Positions 41,081 to 45,689 of a stretch of DNA of 45,689 bases are shown here, in pieces; the stretch's first letter is position 1; the number at the start of each line of letters is the position of its first letter. A program made the translations under genes and the position numbers. The notes beneath the pieces are model-generated. The model ran no database searches. It saw nothing but the letters and a program-made list of their open reading frames with translations, and had not been told where the DNA came from. Source of the stretch: an uncultured Bacteroidales bacterium (GTDB taxonomy: Bacteria; Bacteroidota; Bacteroidia; Bacteroidales; JAFGXI01); contig CAMZKE010000127.1 of assembly GCA_947311115.1 (NCBI GenBank), positions 1-45,689 on the forward strand. Direction: 5' to 3'.

Positions 41081-42070
41081 ATGGACATTAATAAACAAAA
41101 TATTGATTATATTGAACTAATAAGTTCTTATTTGTCAGGTGAGTTAGACTCGTCTCAAATCTCTGTTTTAGAGGATTGGGTTAGGGCAAATTCCGATAAT
41201 AAAAATACCTTTTTAGCATATAAAAATGCTTGGGTTGGTTCAAATATTTCAAAAAATAATAAAAATATTGATGTTAACACAGAGTTTGAAAATTTACAAT
41301 CAAAACTTTTTTTAGCTACCCAAACTCCTTCTATAGCTAAAAATAATAATTCAATTAAATTCTTATTAAGAATAGCTGCCGTTGTTGCAATAATTTTGGC
41401 TGGAATTATATCGGTAAATTTCTATTTAAGTAGTAAAAAATTAATTTACACAGCACAAAACGAGCTTGTTGAGCAAACAACACCAGATGGCTCTGTAATT
41501 AGTATTAATAGAAATTCCACTTTAGAGTTTAATAAAAATTTCGATAAAATTAGAAAAGTAAAACTTAAAGGTTCTGCTTTTTTTAAAGTAAAACACAACG
41601 ACAAAGTTCCCTTTGTTATTGAAACTCAAAATGTAAAAGTAAGTGTTCTTGGTACATCATTTTTAGTTGATTCCAGAGAGAAAGACGATTTTATTACAGT
41701 TGTTGTAAAAACAGGTAAGGTTTCGGTTAAAAATACCGAAAAAGAAATTATTTTGCTTGCAGGCGAAAAAGGTATCTTCTCTAAAAAAGAAAATAAATTA
41801 TACAAATTAAAAAATAAGGATATTAATTATTTATCGTGGAAAACAAAAAAAATAGAGTTTAAGAATACTGATTTAAACGAAGTTGTTAGAGTATTAAACA
41901 ATACTTACAACAAAAATATTATTATCGATAAAAGCGTTGATATCTCAAATAATAAAATTACAGCAAAATTTAATAATGCCCCATTCAAATCGGTTTTAGA
42001 TATTATAAAGGAAACTTTAGATATTAAAATAAAAACTGAAAACGACGAAATTATTATTTTCTCAGAATAA
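41081..42070 (+). CDS. FecR-family anti-sigma factor
   Basis: A 329-aa inner-membrane regulator. The cytoplasmic N-terminus has the anti-sigma pattern YLSGELDSSQISVLEDWVRAN. One transmembrane helix (about 94-115) is followed by a periplasmic FecR domain (about 122-215; TPDGSVISINRNSTLEF, VKVSVLGTSFLVDS, TGKVSV) and a DUF4974-type C-terminal domain (about 254-329; FKNTDLNEVVRVLNNTYN, FNNAPFKSVLDIIKETLDI). It should transmit a signal from the TonB-dependent receptor encoded next to the partner sigma factor. Confidence 0.93.
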   Translation: MDINKQNIDYIELISSYLSGELDSSQISVLEDWVRANSDNKNTFLAYKNAWVGSNISKNNKNIDVNTEFENLQSKLFLATQTPSIAKNNNSIKFLLRIAAVVAIILAGIISVNFYLSSKKLIYTAQNELVEQTTPDGSVISINRNSTLEFNKNFDKIRKVKLKGSAFFKVKHNDKVPFVIETQNVKVSVLGTSFLVDSREKDDFITVVVKTGKVSVKNTEKEIILLAGEKGIFSKKENKLYKLKNKDINYLSWKTKKIEFKNTDLNEVVRVLNNTYNKNIIIDKSVDISNNKITAKFNNAPFKSVLDIIKETLDIKIKTENDEIIIFSE

Positions 42071-42125
42071 TTAGTAATACAAATCTTTTTTTATTTATCT
42101 TAGGGTAATTTTATTAAAGACAACT

Positions 42126-44771
42126 GTGTATTCTAACTCGTTAAAACATATATTCTTTATAATTACATTGTTATGTGTGAATTTTATGTTTGCACAAGAT
42201 AATGTTTTGTCTACAAAAATATATGTTAACTTTAAAAATGCGGAAATTGAAGATGTTTTAAATACTCTTGAAAAACTTACAGATATCAATTTTTCGTATA
42301 ATAATAAAATATTAAAAAATAAAAATAGACTTACATATTCTTCCCAAAAAAGCACCGGAGAGGTTCTTAATGATATTTCTCAGATTATAAACGTCGATTT
42401 TAAATTTATTGAAGGGCATATAGTTGTGAAAAATACTAAGATATGGAAACGAAATATAAAACAACAAAAGAACGAAAAAATTGAACGATATACCATAAGC
42501 GGTTTTTTAAAAGATAATGAAACAGGAGAGAATTTAATTAGTGCAAATGTTTTTGTAACAGGAACTAACATAGGTGTTATTTCTAACGAATATGGCTTTT
42601 ATTCATTAACTCTACCTAAGGGGAAATATACTATTGGCATATCATATATAGGTTTTAACAAGCAAATTTATAATGTAAATTTAAACAAAAATATTAAATT
42701 AAATTCAACGCTAAAGTTTAATTACCAGGTACTTTCTGATGTTAATGTTAAAGCCGAAGATGAGCAAAGCGAGGTTTTAGGAAATAATATGTGTAGTACC
42801 AAACTAAAACCTAAAGATGTTAAAAATATACCGGAATTTGCCGGAGAAATAGGTCTTACAAAAATGTTGGAAAATGTACCAGGAATTAAAACCCATGGAG
42901 ATGGTTCCGCATTTATTTTTGTCCGTGGAGGTAATAAAGACCAAAATTTAATTTTAATTGATGAAGCTCCTATCTATAATTCATCGCATCTGTTTGGTAT
43001 TTATTCTGTTATAATACCTGAGGCAACTAAAGAAATTAATATTTATAAAAGTAATTTACCTGTTAATTCAGGCGATAGAATATCATCGCTTATAGATATA
43101 CGAACAAAAGAAGGTAATATGAATAAATTTGGTTTTGGAGGTTTAATAAACCCATTTATATATCATTTTTATGTTGAAACCCCTATTGTCAAACAACGAG
43201 CATCAGCATTCGTGTCATTTCGCCACTCAAATGTAAAATGGTTAGTTAAAGATAAAGCTCCTGATTTAAGGTTATTCTTTTTCGATATAAATGCAAAGCT
43301 AAATTTTAAAATTAATGATGCAAATAGAATTTATTATTCACTTTTTTATGGTAAAGATGAATTTTCTACAATTAATGAGAAAATGTTTAGGTATGGTATA
43401 AATTGGGCTAATCAGGCTTCTACGTTTAGGTGGAATCATATTTTTAGCGATAAAATATTCTCAAATATTTCGTTTTACGGAAGTAAATATGATTATAATT
43501 TTTCATATTACGATAAAGGTAATAGTAATTGGAATTCATCAATAAATAATTTAAGTGTAAAAATTGATATTACTCATTATACATCGCCAAAACATACATT
43601 GAAATACGGAGTAAACTTGAATCTTCATTCAATAAATCCGGGTAATATTACAGGTGATAGTTTAGAAAATGTACCCATTATATCGCAACGACAATCTCGC
43701 GAATCTGTCTTCTATATCAATAGCAATTTAAAAATTACCGATAAATTAACGTACAACGCTGGAGTTAGAATACCAATTTGGGCAAATACAGGAGAAACAA
43801 CAATTTATAAGTTCGACCAAGATTATATAGTAACTGATACAATGAAAATTCCTTATGCAGAAACCTATGTCAGATTTATTAATTTAGACCCGCGTTTAAG
43901 CTTGAAATATAATATAGATAGTACATCTGCAATTAAAGCTAGTTTTGGAATTCATCATCAATATTTAAATTTGATAACTAATTCAACGGGACCATTTACA
44001 TCGCTTGAGGTTTGGTTACCTGCTGATTTAAACATAAAGCCTCAACGTTCTGATGTATATGCTGTTGATTATCTAAAATATTTTAAAAAGTTTAATATTC
44101 ATTTTAATACCGGAATCTTTTACAAAAAAATGTATAATCAGATTGATTATAATTCGCATGCTAATTTGTTTTTAAATCCGTTAATGGAGGGCGAATTACG
44201 TTTTGGTCACGCATACTCTTATGGTGCCGAATTTATGCTTAAAAAGAGTAAAGGTAAATTTGTAGGATGGCTTAGTTATACTTACGCTAGGGTATTTATG
44301 AAAGTTAATGGTGTTAATAACAATAAAGAATATCCGGCTTATTTTGACCAACCTAATTCATTTTCTATTTATGGTAGTTATCAAATTTCGAAAAGATTTA
44401 GTTTTTCTGCAAATTGGATTTATCATACCGGAGGTGCAATTACAAGTCCTATAGGCTTTTATAAATATAACGGGAATACGGTGCCAATTTATGGTGATAA
44501 AAATAACGATAGGTTACCTGATTATCATAGGCTTGATGTTTCAGCTAAATTTAGGCTTAACAAAAAAGACCGGAAGTTTAATCATAACATAACTATAAGT
44601 ATATATAATGTGTATAATAGGGCAAATGTTGTAACATACAGCTATAACAAAACAGAAACTCCTGATGGGTTTAAAATACCTAGAGATATAAATGGTGATG
44701 ATATTTATGTTACAACACAAACAAGTTTGCTTGGCTTTATTCCTTCAATAAGTTATAGATTTAGATTTTAA
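42126..44771 (+). CDS. TonB-dependent receptor with STN and carboxypeptidase-like domains
   Basis: An 881-aa outer-membrane active transporter. It has a signal peptide (1-24, ending FMFAQ), an STN signalling domain (about 28-100; NFKNAEIEDVLNTLEKLTDINFSY), a carboxypeptidase-regulatory-like beta-sandwich (about 120-195; GTNIGVISNEYGFYSLTLPKG), a plug (about 230-330; LTKMLENVPGIKTHGDG, RGGNKDQNLILIDEAPIY) and a beta-barrel ending in SYRFRF. The STN domain should contact the FecR-like anti-sigma factor, as in the Fec system. The start is a GTG at 42126. No upstream ATG is in frame. The substrate is unknown, and a SusD partner is absent. The partner is a DUF4249 lipoprotein, 3 nt downstream. Confidence 0.93.
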   Translation: MYSNSLKHIFFIITLLCVNFMFAQDNVLSTKIYVNFKNAEIEDVLNTLEKLTDINFSYNNKILKNKNRLTYSSQKSTGEVLNDISQIINVDFKFIEGHIVVKNTKIWKRNIKQQKNEKIERYTISGFLKDNETGENLISANVFVTGTNIGVISNEYGFYSLTLPKGKYTIGISYIGFNKQIYNVNLNKNIKLNSTLKFNYQVLSDVNVKAEDEQSEVLGNNMCSTKLKPKDVKNIPEFAGEIGLTKMLENVPGIKTHGDGSAFIFVRGGNKDQNLILIDEAPIYNSSHLFGIYSVIIPEATKEINIYKSNLPVNSGDRISSLIDIRTKEGNMNKFGFGGLINPFIYHFYVETPIVKQRASAFVSFRHSNVKWLVKDKAPDLRLFFFDINAKLNFKINDANRIYYSLFYGKDEFSTINEKMFRYGINWANQASTFRWNHIFSDKIFSNISFYGSKYDYNFSYYDKGNSNWNSSINNLSVKIDITHYTSPKHTLKYGVNLNLHSINPGNITGDSLENVPIISQRQSRESVFYINSNLKITDKLTYNAGVRIPIWANTGETTIYKFDQDYIVTDTMKIPYAETYVRFINLDPRLSLKYNIDSTSAIKASFGIHHQYLNLITNSTGPFTSLEVWLPADLNIKPQRSDVYAVDYLKYFKKFNIHFNTGIFYKKMYNQIDYNSHANLFLNPLMEGELRFGHAYSYGAEFMLKKSKGKFVGWLSYTYARVFMKVNGVNNNKEYPAYFDQPNSFSIYGSYQISKRFSFSANWIYHTGGAITSPIGFYKYNGNTVPIYGDKNNDRLPDYHRLDVSAKFRLNKKDRKFNHNITISIYNVYNRANVVTYSYNKTETPDGFKIPRDINGDDIYVTTQTSLLGFIPSISYRFRF

Positions 44772-44774
44772 TTA

Positions 44775-45578
44775 ATGAGGATATATAAATACATATTACT
44801 TTTATTAGTTTTAGTGATGATTTTTTCTTGCGAAAAGAAAACTGATAAGCTTTTGCCCAAGAGTAATTTTAACGATATTATTATAGATGCATTTATTACT
44901 GATGAATATAAAAATCAAAAAATTGTATTATCTCTGCCGAGTACAAACCAAAACGACTCTTTAATGCCGGTTTCTAATGCAAATATTAAAATAAAAGCCG
45001 GGAATAAAATTTATTATTTTTCAGAATCAGATAGTTTAAAAGGTAATTATTTTTCAGATTCTATTTTTATTCCTGTTGTTGGCGTAAATTATTATTTAGA
45101 AGTTGATTACAATAATAAAAAATATGCTGCCGAAACCTATATGTTACCGGTAAAGCCATTTAAATCCTTAGATTTTGCTATTGATTCAGCTAAAGATGAA
45201 TATAAAATAACTTGGGTTGCCGATGTTTACAATCCGGAAGAGCAAGCTATGTATGAAGTAATAATTACGCCACAAATTGCAAATGATAGCTTAAATATAA
45301 GGGCTTTTTATTATTCTTTTAATACAGTTGATGTAAGTCAAGCTTTTGCAACAGAGCCTGTTGATATTTATTTTGGGCATGGAAGTACAATAATTGAAAA
45401 AAAATATTCGATTACGCCAAAATATGCTAAGTATTTAAGGGCATTAGCATCGGAAACTATGTGGCAAGGTACTGTTTTCTCAGAAACTCCAAGTAATTTA
45501 CCTACAAATATAGAAGGTGGTGCAATGGGGTATTTTTCTGTTTGTGCAGTTAATTCTGTTGAAATAAATGTACCTTAA
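44775..45578 (+). CDS. DUF4249 family lipoprotein
   Basis: A 267-aa lipoprotein with lipobox IFSC (Cys19). The body has LPKSNFNDIIIDAFITDE, a beta-sandwich-like segment (VSNANIKIKAGNKIYYFSES) and the family C-terminal signature GGAMGYFSVCAVN. DUF4249 proteins regularly sit just after a TonB-dependent receptor, as here with a 3-nt gap, and are thought to be surface accessory proteins of that receptor. The stop is 12 nt from the end of an IS66-type element. The C-terminal motif is complete, so the insertion seems to lie just outside the gene. Confidence 0.88.
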   Translation: MRIYKYILLLLVLVMIFSCEKKTDKLLPKSNFNDIIIDAFITDEYKNQKIVLSLPSTNQNDSLMPVSNANIKIKAGNKIYYFSESDSLKGNYFSDSIFIPVVGVNYYLEVDYNNKKYAAETYMLPVKPFKSLDFAIDSAKDEYKITWVADVYNPEEQAMYEVIITPQIANDSLNIRAFYYSFNTVDVSQAFATEPVDIYFGHGSTIIEKKYSITPKYAKYLRALASETMWQGTVFSETPSNLPTNIEGGAMGYFSVCAVNSVEINVP

Positions 45579-45590
45579 CCCGCGTTATTC
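45575..45590 (-). repeat. 16-nt motif shared with the start of the window
   Basis: On the minus strand this reads GAATAACGCGGGTTAA, and at 135-150 on the plus strand the same motif appears with one change (GAATAATGCGGGTTAA). A shorter relative (TTAACCCGTATTAC) lies at about 36701-36714. It abuts the IS66 end and overlaps the stop codon of the DUF4249 gene. Confidence 0.5.
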
Positions 45591-45689
45591 GTAAGCGTTC
45601 GGCAAAGCACGTACATATATTATTTCAAAGGCGACCAATTTTGAGGTAATAACTCATATAATTTATTAGCTTTATGTTCAGCTATTCTA
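45591..45689 (-). mobile_element. End of an IS66-family insertion sequence (partial)
   Basis: GTAAGCGTTCGG at 45591 has the GTAAGCG terminus typical of IS66-family inverted repeats. Twenty-nine nt inward is the stop codon of a minus-strand frame that matches the C-terminus of IS66 transposases. The element runs past the window edge, so its other end, cargo and target duplication cannot be seen. Confidence 0.65.
45620..45689 (-). CDS. tnpC: IS66 family transposase, C-terminal fragment (partial at window edge)
   Basis: The minus-strand frame, open from the window edge to a TAA at 45620-45622, reads RIAEHKANKLYELLPQNW and then SPLK. This fits the C-terminal element of IS66 transposases (consensus like RIADHPxxRIDELLPWNW). 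Only about 22 residues are visible, so activity cannot be judged. Confidence 0.65.
   Translation of the reverse strand, partial: RIAEHKANKLYELLPQNWSPLK

Noticed and set aside
42126-44771. SusC/SusD polysaccharide utilisation locus
   Set aside because: No SusD homolog or glycoside hydrolase is present. The lipoprotein partner is DUF4249 and the regulation is FecI/FecR type.

Overview
The window is AT-rich chromosomal DNA from a member of the Bacteroidota. The evidence is the TAnnTTTG promoter boxes, the lack of Shine-Dalgarno sites, type IX secretion (T9SS) sorting domains, a PorP/SprF protein, and a FecI/FecR/TonB-receptor/DUF4249 cluster. I cannot name the species. No rRNA, tRNA, CRISPR array or prophage was seen.

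Layout. 1-226: non-coding, with short repeats. 227-4105: uvrA and a glycosyltransferase-like gene that lacks a normal start codon. 4241-22753: the dominant feature, an apparent operon of two giant paralogous secreted proteins (2913 and 2904 aa) and a PorP/SprF protein, closed by a strong hairpin terminator. 22868-27215: a polyprenyl diphosphate synthase, a TPR/AraC sensor-regulator, and, divergent from it, a small His-rich secreted protein and an OprB-like porin with an apparent frameshift in its signal peptide. 27417-30475: DUF4395 protein, then a minus-strand run of HflX, MBL hydrolase and DUF4268 protein. 30545-35009: a degenerate GlpD-like flavoprotein convergent with a three-gene minus-strand run (hyperbasic secreted protein, small membrane protein, YfiR-SpoIIE phosphatase). 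35028-38599: Rieske-like lipoprotein, SpoIID/LytB protein, a promoter-to-terminator small-ORF locus, a T9SS type A cargo protein and a broken secretory ORF. 38656-40380: a double-headed adenylate kinase with a degenerate second half, and a pentapeptide-repeat protein. 40491-45578: an ECF sigma/anti-sigma/TonB receptor/DUF4249 lipoprotein cluster. 45591-45689: the end of an IS66-family element that continues past the window.

How the genes work together. Each giant protein has a signal peptide, an IgGFc-binding-like N domain, 22 repeats of about 89 aa, five PKD domains and a gliding-motility-type T9SS C-terminal domain. PorP/SprF proteins usually serve export or attachment of such partners, so the operon probably makes a surface adhesin system comparable to SprB/SprF. 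The sigma/anti-sigma genes probably control the TonB receptor and lipoprotein next to them.

The most interesting points are the whole-gene duplication of the giant adhesins with repeat-by-repeat colinearity, the adenylate kinase/pseudo-adenylate kinase fusion, the recurrent TAnnTTTG-N4-start spacing that suggests leaderless mRNAs, and several small broken or unannotated secretory ORFs.
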